DNA of 64,000 bases from positions 643,400 to 707,399 of the forward strand of contig NW_020312009.1 in the NCBI RefSeq assembly GCF_003144115.1. Direction: 5' to 3'. Of this stretch, positions 56,205-64,000 are shown one piece after another. The translations under genes were made by a program, and so were the position numbers. The notes under the pieces are model-generated. The model did not search any database. It worked only from the letters and a program-made list of their open reading frames with translations, and was not told where the DNA came from. The stretch's first letter is position 1. The number at the start of each line of letters is the position of its first letter. The DNA comes from Tilletiopsis washingtonensis (lineage: Eukaryota > Basidiomycota > Exobasidiomycetes > Entylomatales).

Positions 56205-58216
56205 TCACCTCGAGCCCGTCGAGCTGCTCCGCAGGCGGCCGCTCGCGGTGGGCCGCCACGAGACGGGCGGGCCCGCGGCCGCGCCGGCGGCGGTCGTCCC
56301 GCTGAGTGGGCGCGAGGAGGGTGCGCGCAGCGCCGAGACCACGCCGCCCGCTGGCGCGCCCTTGGCCTCGGCCGTCGACAGCCCCACTGTGGTGCTGCCA
56401 CGCGGCCGCGTCGACGCGCCGCGCTCGCCGACGGTCGTGATGCGCCGGCGCACGGACGCTGCCGATGCGCGCCCAGAGTGCATGTCGGGCTCCGAGTCGA
56501 GGAAGCCCAGCGGGCTGGCGCCGCGGACGCCGCCGTGCGCGCCCGCCGAGAAGGTCGGCGTCTGCGAGCGCGGCAGTTGGGCAGAGGGCAGCGGCGGCGA
56601 CGACGACGAGCCGATGCCACCGCTGGCCATGGACAGGCGCGACGCCGGCCGGCGTGTCGACTTGCTCAGCCCAGACGGCGGCACGGGGATGCCGCTGACG
56701 GACGCCTTGCCGTCGAAGGACGGCCGCGGGCCACGGACCGGCGGGCCTGGCGTGCCCGTCGGCGTGGGCGAGCCGTACGCGCCCGGCCCTGTGCTGCTGC
56801 CGAGCCGCGAGGCAGGCCGCGGGATCGCGCTGCGGTCGAGGTCGACGGCCGGCGCGATGCGCGAGAGGTCGCGCGCCGACGAGATGCGCGACTCGAGCGC
56901 TCGCATGCGCGACTGCAGCACGTGCATCATGTTGAGGCTCTTGCCGCTCGTTGCCTGCACCGTGCTGCCGAGCGGACGGCGCAGCGGCGTGCGTGCGGCT
57001 GCGACGCTGGCGCGCGGGGCCGGCGCGCCGACATCCTTGCGCATGCGCGACGCGCGCAGGCTCGGGCTGTCGTCGCCGACGGTGAGGCCCGTGACGTCGC
57101 GACTGCCGCGGCGCGCGTGCCCGAGCATGGCCTTGGCCGCCGGCGTGCGCGCTGAGCCGCTGATGGGCGGGTAGTGGCCCGCCGCCGAGCTGCGCCCGGT
57201 GCCTGGCGATGCCGCACCGCCGAGGCGTGAGGCTGGACGCGAGGCAGCGGTGCGCGGCCGGTGCACGAGGTCGGCCAGGCTCATCTCGTCGCCGGCGCCC
57301 GGCTCGGCGCGCGATGTGGTGCGGCTGGCGGCAGCCGGCGCAGCAGACGCGGCCTGTGCGCTCTGTGCGGCGGCGACCTGCTCGCGTGCAATCGAGAGCT
57401 CCTCGTGCAGCTCTGCGAAGAGGTTCAGTGCGGCGGCGAGTAGGCTGCCACACGCGACTCACCCTGCAGCTCGTCGCGCAGCCGCTGGTTGTCGTCCTCC
57501 AGGCGCGCCTTGGCCACCAGCTCCTCCTCGAGCATTACTGTGCGCTCCAGCGCCTTATTGTAGCGCGACTCCATCTCGGCCAGCGACGAGGCGATCATGC
57601 TGCGCGGCGTCAGCGCAGCGCGGGGCGGCGGGCCTGGCACACTCTCACCGCTCGGCATTCTCCAGCTCGTCGTTGTTCACCTCCATGTCGCGAATGCTCT
57701 CCTTGTAGCGCCGCTGCTGCTCGCGCACGACGCTCATCTCGCGGTCCATCTCGGCGTGGTACTTGTTGTGCTCGGCGATGGCGTTCTGGTACTTGGCCTG
57801 CGGCATGTCAGCCCTGGCACGTGTGTGCGCGTCGTGGCCGGCGCTGGCACATGTGTGCCCACCACGGCCGGCCCCAGCCCATGTGTGCCCACCACGGCCG
57901 GCCCTGGCATACACGCGGCACGCACCTTCCACTCGTCGATGATGCTGCGGTTGCGCTCGTCCTTGGCGTTGAGCTCGCGCTCGCGGCGCTCGGCGTCGCG
58001 GATCTCGCGGTCCATCTCGCGCTCGACGTCCTTGGAGCTCTCCTCGAACTCGACGAGCGACGCCTCGGTCTCGCGCAGCGTGTCGGAGAGGTCCTTGACG
58101 CGCTCGCGCAGCCAGAGCAGCTCCTCGGCCGTGCTGGCAAACGAGCTGCGCGGCATCAGCGAGGGTCCGCTGCGGCGGCAGCGCGGCACTCACGGCGCGG
58201 CATCGTCGTCGGCCAT
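56205..58216 (-). CDS. nudE: Nuclear distribution protein NudE (dynein regulator)
   Basis: Starts MADDDAAP (ATG 58216) and splices to SFASTAEELLWLRERVKDLSDTLRETEASLVEFEESSKDVEREMDREIRDAERRERELNAKDERNRSIIDEWK. Then AKYQNAIAEHNKYHAEMDREMSVVREQQRRYKESIRDMEVNNDELENAER, MIASSLAEMESRYNKALERTVMLEEELVAKARLEDDNQRLRDELQ and FAELHEELSIAREQ. This long N-terminal coiled coil, with the VNNDELENAER and ALERTVMLEEEL segments, is the NudE/Ndel1 signature that binds Lis1 and dynein intermediate chain. The C-terminal 350 residues are Ser/Pro/Arg-rich with the fungal motif SLNMMHVLQSRMRALESRI. It regulates dynein in nuclear migration. One intron carries a minisatellite. Confidence 0.92.
57811..57917 (+). repeat. 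30-bp minisatellite inside a nudE intron
   Basis: Three full units start exactly at 57811, 57841 and 57871, and a partial one at 57901. Each has the form GCCCTGGCACRTGTGTGCSC followed by RYSRYGGCCG-like sequence. They lie in the intron at 57925-57798 (minus strand), which at 128 nt is about twice the usual intron length of this window. Confidence 0.85.
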
Positions 58217-59222
58217 GGCGGCGCAGGTGGAGCGCTGCTGGGCGGGAGGGTGGTGGAGGCGAGGCACGATTGCCCGCGCCAGGTGTTGATGTGCGGCGCG
58301 GCACTCCCGAAATCCGCTGCGCGCCGCATGCATCTCGACGCGCCGGGCGTCACGTGCTACCGACCCCTGAGGCGTCTGCAAGCCCCCTGGAGCGAGCGTC
58401 GCAGTCGCCGCAGCACCCGTTCTAATGCTCGTCTGAGGCTGCTATTCGTCGCAAAATGAGGAAAATCAGTGCATGAGTCAATGATCAGGCCAGTCTCTGG
58501 CCGTCGCGGCGTTGGCAGCGCCCCCGAGCCGATGCGGGTGCAAGGCGTGCCTCAGATTGCACAAGCTTACCTCGTGCAAGTCACTCAAAGCCGACTCGTC
58601 TTCGATTCTTATTGTACGTAGGCCTGCATCTTGTCATGGCGGCTGACAAGTAGCTCCAGCACCGACCTGGGCCAGCGGATATGACGCATGCGTCCTCAAG
58701 CACGGGGCAGCGCACCCTTGTGGGGCACAACGCCCGCTGACCAACGTAGCTGACCCTGTCTCCTGACCCTATCAGCCGGACCACGCCTGCCGCGAGCACG
58801 TTGTCATAGGAGAGTCACAGCGTCACACGTTGCCCTGGCTCGGCGGCGTACCGGCAGCGCAGGGTGCAGATCGGCGAGGGCCTGTCTGGGCGTCAGGGTG
58901 TCACTGCGCCGACGATGTGGCTTGGCTGCCGCGTGCGCCCCGAACGCCCACACGCTCTTGGCGCAATGAGTGCCTGCGGCGGGCGCTGCGAGACGGTGGC
59001 GCACTGCGCCCACGCACCGGCAAGGGCTTCCGGGCGGCGCTCGAGGCCGGCCGGCAGTGTGGCACGCGCATCGGTGCCCTTAGGGGCCGGCCGCCGCACA
59101 AGCGAGGCGAGAGGCTGAGCGCCGCTGGCTATATAGAGGCAGCGCTGTGGAGCAACGGCACACGCTGGCCCACCCTTCCCTTCGCTCTTCCACCCTTTTG
59201 TCCTCCATCTTTCTACCCCGCC
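58217..59222. other. Intergenic region between divergent nudE and the P450 gene
   Basis: About 1 kb. Around 58440-58650 it is less GC-rich than the rest. No tRNA or other RNA could be folded from it by eye, and no coding frame is supported. The P450 promoter lies at the right end. Confidence 0.45.
59130..59136 (+). promoter_or_regulatory. TATA box of the P450 gene
   Basis: TATATAG, 87 bp before the P450 ATG, in otherwise GC-rich sequence and followed by a pyrimidine-rich leader. Assigned on position and consensus only. Confidence 0.55.
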
Positions 59223-60982
59223 ATGCTTAGCATGCACGACTGCACGGCGCTGGCGCTGGCGCTCGTGTGCGCCGCATGCCTCTTTGCCGCCGGCCTGCGC
59301 GCCGGCTCGCTGCCGTGGTTCGGCGAGGTGTGGCACATGCGGCGCATCAAGGGCTTCGCGGCAATGCGCTTGCCACAGCTGCTGGCGCCGGCGCAGCACG
59401 GCGTCGTGCGCGTGCGCGTGCTCGGCAAGCCGCTCGTCGTCGTCGCGGACCCGCTGGCGATGGACGGCATGACGCGCGGCAGCGAGCGCCGCAACTTTAG
59501 CCTCGAGGCCTTTCGCCACGAGCGGCACTTTGACGAGCGCATCCAGGGCTGCTCCGCGGCAGGCGCGCGGCCCGAGGTGGTCGTGGCCGTCGCGGCGCTG
59601 TACAGCCAGGGCATGGGCGGCAACAATGGCGCGTCCATCTGCGACTCGCTGGTGAGTGGCCCAGTCATGAAGGACGTGCAGACTGCTGACCGGCGCAGTA
59701 CGAGCTCACTACGGAGCGCTTCGCCTCGGTGAGTCGCCACAAGGCTAGTCACGCCGTGCAGGACGACTGATCGCCCTCGCAGCACCCGCCGCCGCAAGGC
59801 CGCTCCGACCTGCGGGACTGGATCGCGCGCACCAGCTTCATCATTGCAAATGTGAGGCGAGACAGGCCGTAGCTAGTGCTAGGCTGACGCGGCATCGCAG
59901 ACGGCCATCTTCGGGCGCAACTTCCCCGCCACCGCCGCGTACGACGACTTTCTCGCGTTCGACGAGCACTTCTTTGCCCTCTCGCGCGGGCGGCGGGCGC
60001 CGGCGGGCACGGCGGCGCGCGAGCGCCTCGTGCGTTTGATGAACCGCTACCTCGACGAGCACCTCGTGTCGGCGACGGCGCTCGTGCGCGACCTGCACGA
60101 GAAGCTCGCGAGCGAGAAGTATGCCGTGTCGCGCGACGACATTGCGCGGCACCTGATGATGCTGCTCTGGGCGGGCGCGAGCAACCTGGGCTTTGCCACG
60201 CTGTGGCAGACGGTGCGTCACGACACGAACCTTCTGCCGCCCTTGCTGACACGATGCAGATCTTTGTCGTCAACGACGCCGAGTCGCTGCGCCGCGTGCG
60301 CGCCGAGACGTGTCCGACGTCGAGCCGCCCGTCGTTTGTGTTTGACTCGCAGGACATGTCGTCGTGCCCGAACATCGTGGTGCGTGGTGCGGAGAGGACC
60401 GACATGGAGGTGGCTCACACGCGCGCGCAGACCATCGCCGACGAGACGCTGCGCTACCAGGCATCGTCGATGTCGTGGCGCATGTGCCTCAAGGACACGC
60501 TGCTGCCCTGCGCCGACGGCTCGGTCTTCCACGTGCGCAAGGGCGAGATGGTCTGCGGCATTCCCTACTCGTGGCACCACTCGGCGGCGCTGTGGACGCA
60601 GCCGCATGCCTTTGCGCCCTTCGACAACTTTCCCGCCGGGCGGCCGCGCGGCGACTCGTACAGCTCCGTCTCGCGCTCGCGCGGCAACTCGTACAGCTCG
60701 ATGTCGCGCTCGCGCGGCGACTCGCTCAGCTCCGAGTCCGGCGCGCTGCTCGACGGCAAGGCGGCGCTGCAGCGCTTCCACCCGTGGGGCGGCGGCGCGA
60801 CCATCTGTCCCGGACGCCGCGTCGCCATCACGCACATGCGCGTCTTCCTCGCGACCTTCTTCGCCACGTTTGACGTCGTCGACGCCGACGCCGTGCCGCC
60901 GGGCAACTGGGCGACGAAGACGGGGCCGGGCATCGTCGTGCCGGCGCGCGAGTGGTGCGCCACACTTACCAAGCGCGCATAG
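59223..60982 (+). CDS. Cytochrome P450 monooxygenase
   Basis: Starts MLSMHDCTALALALVCAACLFAAGLRAG, a membrane anchor. It runs through VVRVRVLGKPLVVVADPLAMDGM and ERIQGC-like sequence to an I-helix region LMMLLWAGASNLGFATLWQT, the K-helix pair E..R in ADETLRYQ, and the heme-binding loop FHPWGGGATICPGRRVA (F..G...C.G). The I-helix Ala-Gly is kept, but the usual acidic/Thr pair is replaced by Ala-Ser-Asn, as in CYP7/CYP8-type and some fungal P450s. Before the heme loop lies an unusual Ser/Arg repeat (RGDSYSSVSRS, RGNSYSSMSRS, RGDSLSSESG). About 520 residues with four or five introns. The substrate is unknown. It converges on PAM17 (107 bp). Confidence 0.88.
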
Positions 60983-61089
60983 CCCCAGTGCGCTGTGCTG
61001 TGGCCCTGTGCTGTGGCCCTGCGCTGCGACAGGACTCGCACTCCCAGACCCTCTCGCGTGACTCGTTCAATTCAGACGCTGGCCGTCGC

Positions 61090-62058
61090 CTACTGTGTGA
61101 GGTCGTCGCGCACGCCGTGGCTCGTCTTTCGCCGGAACGCGGCCTGGTCGCGCAGCCACTGCCGGTACTGCGGGATCGACGCAATCTTCTCGCCCTGCGC
61201 ATGATGTTAGCGCGGAGCTGGAGAGGAGCGGCAGAGATGCAGAGCGCTTGGCCGCTGAGAAGCAGGCGTCGACGACGCGGCGGCAGCAGGCGAAGCAGAG
61301 CCTCCTCGTGTCCGGAACGTCCGTGCCTTGCCTGGCCGCTCCGTCTGCTCCATCTACACACCAAGTCCAGGCTGTCCACGCAGGACTGCAGCCGCCTCTG
61401 CCGAACTCCAGCCCCCTGTGCACGCCCCACCGCCCATACTCGCGGCGTCGCCCACTCACGTAGAAGTCGGGCAGGCGGTTCTGCATCGTCTGGCGGCTCG
61501 GGTCGACGCGGTTGCGCTCGATCTTGCTCCAGAAGACCGAGTCCATCGCCTCGACGTTCTTGCGGTCGCGCTTGTGCACGACGTTCCAGAAGAACGTGCC
61601 GATGCTCGGCCCGACGAGGTAGCCGAGCCCGCCGCACGCCAGCGTCGCCGCCGCGTACAGGTACACGGGGTCGATGCCGAGCATCGGCGGCGTCGTGGGG
61701 TCGACGGGCTGGGTCAGCAGCACGGCGCCGGAGCTCGCGAGCGAGAGCAGCGTCGTAGGGATCGTCGTGAGCACGCCGGCGAGGCGGCGCGTGCGGCGCA
61801 GCGAGAGGTCTGCGCCAAGTCATCAACTACGGTGGCAAGGGAGGGCTTCGGCTGCCACTCACACGTAGCCCAGCTCAGCGGCTGGCGCTGCGGCGGCAGG
61901 TCGCGCGTGCCGGGCGTCGGCACGGTCACCTTGCTGCTCTGGCTGGCCGCGCGAACATCGCGCTGGCGGAGAAGCGGTGCGAGGCGTCGCGGCGCGGCGG
62001 GCTGCAGGCGCGGCGCACGCACCAGCGACCGTGCGAGGGGACGCAGCGGAGCGGACAT
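61090..62058 (-). CDS. PAM17: PAM17, presequence translocase-associated motor subunit
   Basis: Starts MSAPLRPLARSLVRAPRLQPAAPRRLAPLLRQRDVRAASQSS (ATG 62058), a mitochondrial presequence. Then PPQRQPLSWATYLSLRRTRRLAGVLTTIPTTLLSLASSGAVLL (first membrane helix), LGIDPVYLYAAATLACGGLGYLVGPSIGTFFWNVVHKRDRKNVEAMDSVFWSKIERNRVDPSRQTMQNRLPDFY, and GEKIASIPQYRQWLRDQAAFRRK. The IDP, GPS.G..FWN..H and NRVDPS...PDFYGEKI...YRQWLRDQ blocks are the PAM17 signature. It helps organise the TIM23 import motor in the inner membrane. The last intron (61459-61204) is 256 nt, far longer than the others in the window. Confidence 0.93.
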
Positions 62059-62487
62059 GATGGTGGTGAGGGGAGTGGTGGTGCGAAGCGCGTGGAGAAG
62101 CTGCGGCGCGGCGGAGAAGTCGCGAAATCGCGCACCGCGCTGCCGTGCCAAGGCAAGGCCGCGCCAGGCGGCGCTTGCTTCCCGCCCACCACCTCCACTC
62201 CGCATCTGCTCGCGCACCGTCCAACCCGACGACTCAGCGCAGTATGTGAATGCATCCTATGCGCATCGCCGCGCGTCGGCCTCGGCTCCCTCTCCACCTG
62301 CGTCGCCGCCTGTGTCGACTCTCGCTGCGCCTTTCTCGCCCTTGCCCGGCCGCTCGCCAAGCACTGTGCGTGCCGCGCGCGGCCGGGCCTGCTCTCGTCT
62401 GCGCATCCACGGGCTCGGGCCACCTTGCTGAGCGCCGACGAGCGGCTTGGCCTGGGGCTAGCGAGCGAGAAGCAGGGAGGGCAGCAG
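62059..62487. other. 5' flank of PAM17, start of the subtelomeric zone
   Basis: GC-rich sequence without a supported gene. PAM17, with its ATG at 62058, is the last clearly intact gene before the telomere. Confidence 0.45.
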
Positions 62488-62845
62488 GCAGGACGAGCAA
62501 GTGGTGCGTATTGCGGGCGACACGCAGGACGAGCAAGGGCAGGATGGGCAGCTCGGGCAGGGCAGGACAGGCAAAAGATGCGCGCTGCGAGCGATTTGAG
62601 GAGCTAGCAAGCGACGGGACGGGCAAATGGTGCGAGCTGCGAGCCAGCAGGCAAGATGCGTGCTGCGAGCGAGCTGAGAGCGAGCAGGCGACGGGACGGA
62701 CAGACGGTGCGACTTGCGAGCTACGCCTGGGCGGCGCCAGGACGGCAAACGGTGCAAGCTGCTAGCATGCGACAGGACGGGCAAGCGGTGCGAGTTGCGA
62801 GCTACGCCTGGGCGACGCCAGGACAGCCGGGACGGCCCAGACAAG
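62488..62845. repeat. Degenerate subtelomeric tandem repeats
   Basis: GCAGGACGAGCAAG occurs at 62488 and 62524. A longer unit with the core GCGACRGGACGG...GGTGCGA starts at 62611, 62688 and 62769, periods 77 and 81 bp. GCGASTTGCGAGCTACGCCT is found at 62709 and 62790 (81 bp apart). Copies are diverged and partly scrambled. All frames are open through the block because it lacks stop codons, so the frames there are not evidence for genes. Confidence 0.75.
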
Positions 62846-63491
62846 CGCCTCGTCTCGCATCCGTTTGCTGCCTCTCGCGAGGTGAGCTGCGCCTCTCTGG
62901 CTAGCGACAAACAGGCAGGGCAAGTAGATGGAGCGACAGGCGTGCGTGCTGGAAGCGATTGGGCCGCGCACGCCGCCTGCCGCCAGGCAGAACGAACAAG
63001 GGAGCGTGCTGGAGCTGCGGCTGGGCCCGGGGCGACAAAGACGGCTCGATGCCGCACCACGCAAGGAGGGCGCAGACCCGTCCGCGCCAGCTGGTCAGCA
63101 GCAAGCGTCGGGCTGGAGAGTCACCGACCGGAGGCGTGAGCGAGTGAGAGGCGCAGATGCAGATGCAGGTCATGGAGCAAGTGAGTTCAGGCGCAGGTGA
63201 CACGTATCATTGCTCGCTCTCCATTCATCTCTCTCGATCCAGTTTGCCCTCCATCCGCGCGCTCACTTTGACGCCCTGCCAGTCGCGCGCTCCGCCTTTC
63301 TTCCCGCCTCCACCTCCATCCCTTGCGCCGGCGGCACCTCGCCAACTCGACGGCTCGCTTGGCCGCGCACGCCACCGCCACACGCTCCTCTCACGCTCAA
63401 GGTAGCTGGTAGCGTCGTCGGGCGTCACGATTGGCGCAGCGCGCGGGCGGACAGGCGGACGCGGGGAGACGCAGGCAGACGCGCGACTTCC
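62846..63491. other. Subtelomeric region, possible promoter of the truncated gene
   Basis: No gene was recognised. From about 63210 to 63410 the plus strand is pyrimidine-rich with CTCTC/CCTCC runs, resembling promoter leaders elsewhere in the window. This fits a start of transcription toward 63492. Confidence 0.4.
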
Positions 63492-63767
63492 ATGGTGAGC
63501 AGCGCAATGGTCAGACGGCCGTTGGCGGGCAGCCCGCATGCGTCAGACACGCATGCTGATGCGCTACTAATCTAGGTGCTGGTCGTCGGCCGCGGGCTGT
63601 TCGGAGCGCGTCGTCGTCGCCGTTGGGCGCGCGGGCAAGGGCGCTTTAGAAGGGGTTCCCTGGCAGGGGTTGGACCTTTTTTTATGTCAAAATGTAGCCA
63701 GTATGCTGATGCACATGCTCCATCAAAAGAAGTGCGGAGGGTTGGAGATTTACGGTACTTCACTTAG
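63492..63767 (+). pseudogene. Truncated 5' fragment of a probable FAD-dependent oxidoreductase gene
   Basis: An ATG at 63492 is followed directly by a GTGAGC intron (63495-63575) whose 3' end has a perfect TACTAAT branch point and TAG acceptor. The spliced reading is M-VLVVGRGLFGA. VLVVGRGLFG is the dinucleotide-binding motif that starts D-amino-acid-oxidase-like flavoproteins in fungi. After about 63612 the frame continues as Arg/Gly-rich, non-conserved sequence (ARRRRRWARGQGRFRRG) and stops at 63767, with no sign of the rest of the enzyme. The likely reading is a gene cut off at the chromosome end. Alternatively the motif is chance. Confidence 0.35.
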
Positions 63768-63895
63768 ACATAAGTGCAAAAAGTACCTGAATTTGGGGGT
63801 TGGGGTTACAAGGCGGTGCCCACCAGGGATGGAAACTGCCACTTGGGCAGGTGGTGGAAGCCCCCAGATGCCAGGGATGCTGAAGTTTGCTAAGC
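63640..63895. other. Telomere-adjacent block of different base composition
   Basis: Clearly less GC-rich than all sequence to its left, with T7 and A-rich runs. It contains the telomere-like words GGGGGTTGGGGTTAC at about 63797 and CCAGGGATG twice (63826, 63870). No coding similarity could be supported. Probably a subtelomeric repeat unit shared with other chromosome ends. Confidence 0.5.
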
Positions 63896-64000
63896 TTAGG
63901 GTTCGGGGTTAGGGTTAGGGTTAGGGTTAGGGTTAGGGTTAGGGTTAGGGTTAGGGTTAGGGTTAGGGTTAGGGTTAGGGTTAGGGTTAGGGTTAGGGTT
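63896..64000 (+). repeat. Telomere, TTAGGG array
   Basis: One TTAGGG at 63896-63901, a variant TTCGGGG unit at 63902-63908, then 92 bp of perfect TTAGGG repeats (about 15 copies) to the window end. The G-rich strand runs 5'->3' toward the end, as expected for the right end of a chromosome. Confidence 0.98.

Noticed and set aside
61204-61459. Intronic snoRNA in PAM17
   Set aside because: No RTGATGA and CTGA box pair or H/ACA layout was found by eye.
62250-62765. 171-codon frame through the subtelomeric repeats
   Set aside because: The repeats lack stop codons in several frames, and the product is only repeat translation.

Overview
The window is the right-hand end of a nuclear chromosome from a GC-rich fungus, most likely a basidiomycete. 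It closes in an uninterrupted TTAGGG telomere array (63909-64000). Protein genes are split by short introns (mostly about 50-65 nt) with GTGAGT/GTGCGT donors, CTGAC/CTAAC branch points and CAG/TAG acceptors. Ustilaginomycotina or a neighbouring smut/yeast lineage is a guess from GC content, intron style and gene set; the sequence alone does not fix it.

Layout. 1-16.2 kb holds compact housekeeping genes: a drug/metabolite transporter tail, a DJ-1/Hsp31 protein, COP9 subunit CSN1, an SH3 protein of the Lsb1/Pin3 type, SRP subunit SEC65, an F-box protein, the RAD1/REC1 checkpoint clamp subunit, the Rag GTPase GTR2 and a short THOC5-like protein. 16.2-17.3 kb is a repeat-bearing intergenic block ending in an intron-containing tRNA-Cys(GCA). 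17.5-30.3 kb holds a glutaredoxin-like protein, a carnosine N-methyltransferase homologue, succinate-semialdehyde dehydrogenase, DNA primase small subunit, a neuferricin-like heme protein, mitoribosomal protein mL38 and the RNase P/MRP subunit RPP1. 30.4-43.5 kb is a more accessory stretch: a Baeyer-Villiger-type monooxygenase, the meiotic axis protein HOP1, a secreted histidine phosphatase, an HSL-type hydrolase and a secreted type-B carboxylesterase. 44-62 kb carries a SAM-type mitochondrial carrier, a 60-residue YABBY/HMG-like protein, a 2.76-kb stretch with no convincing gene, a poly-Q protein with C-terminal repeats, RIT1, a PRPP synthetase with a large insertion, triosephosphate isomerase, nudE, a cytochrome P450 and PAM17. 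62.1-64.0 kb is subtelomere: GC-rich degenerate tandem repeats, the 5' stub of a probable flavoprotein oxidoreductase gene cut off by foreign sequence, a short less GC-rich block, then the telomere.

No operon-like system or defence island is visible. Neighbouring genes are mostly divergent or convergent and functionally unrelated. The most informative signals are structural: very short internal exons of 13-22 nt in four genes, a TPI1 final exon whose coding part is only the stop codon, a Rag GTPase whose switch II region is replaced by low-complexity sequence, a 30-bp minisatellite that lengthens a nudE intron, and a gene apparently truncated at the chromosome end. Exon joins were read by hand from splice consensus and protein similarity; no search or transcript data were available.
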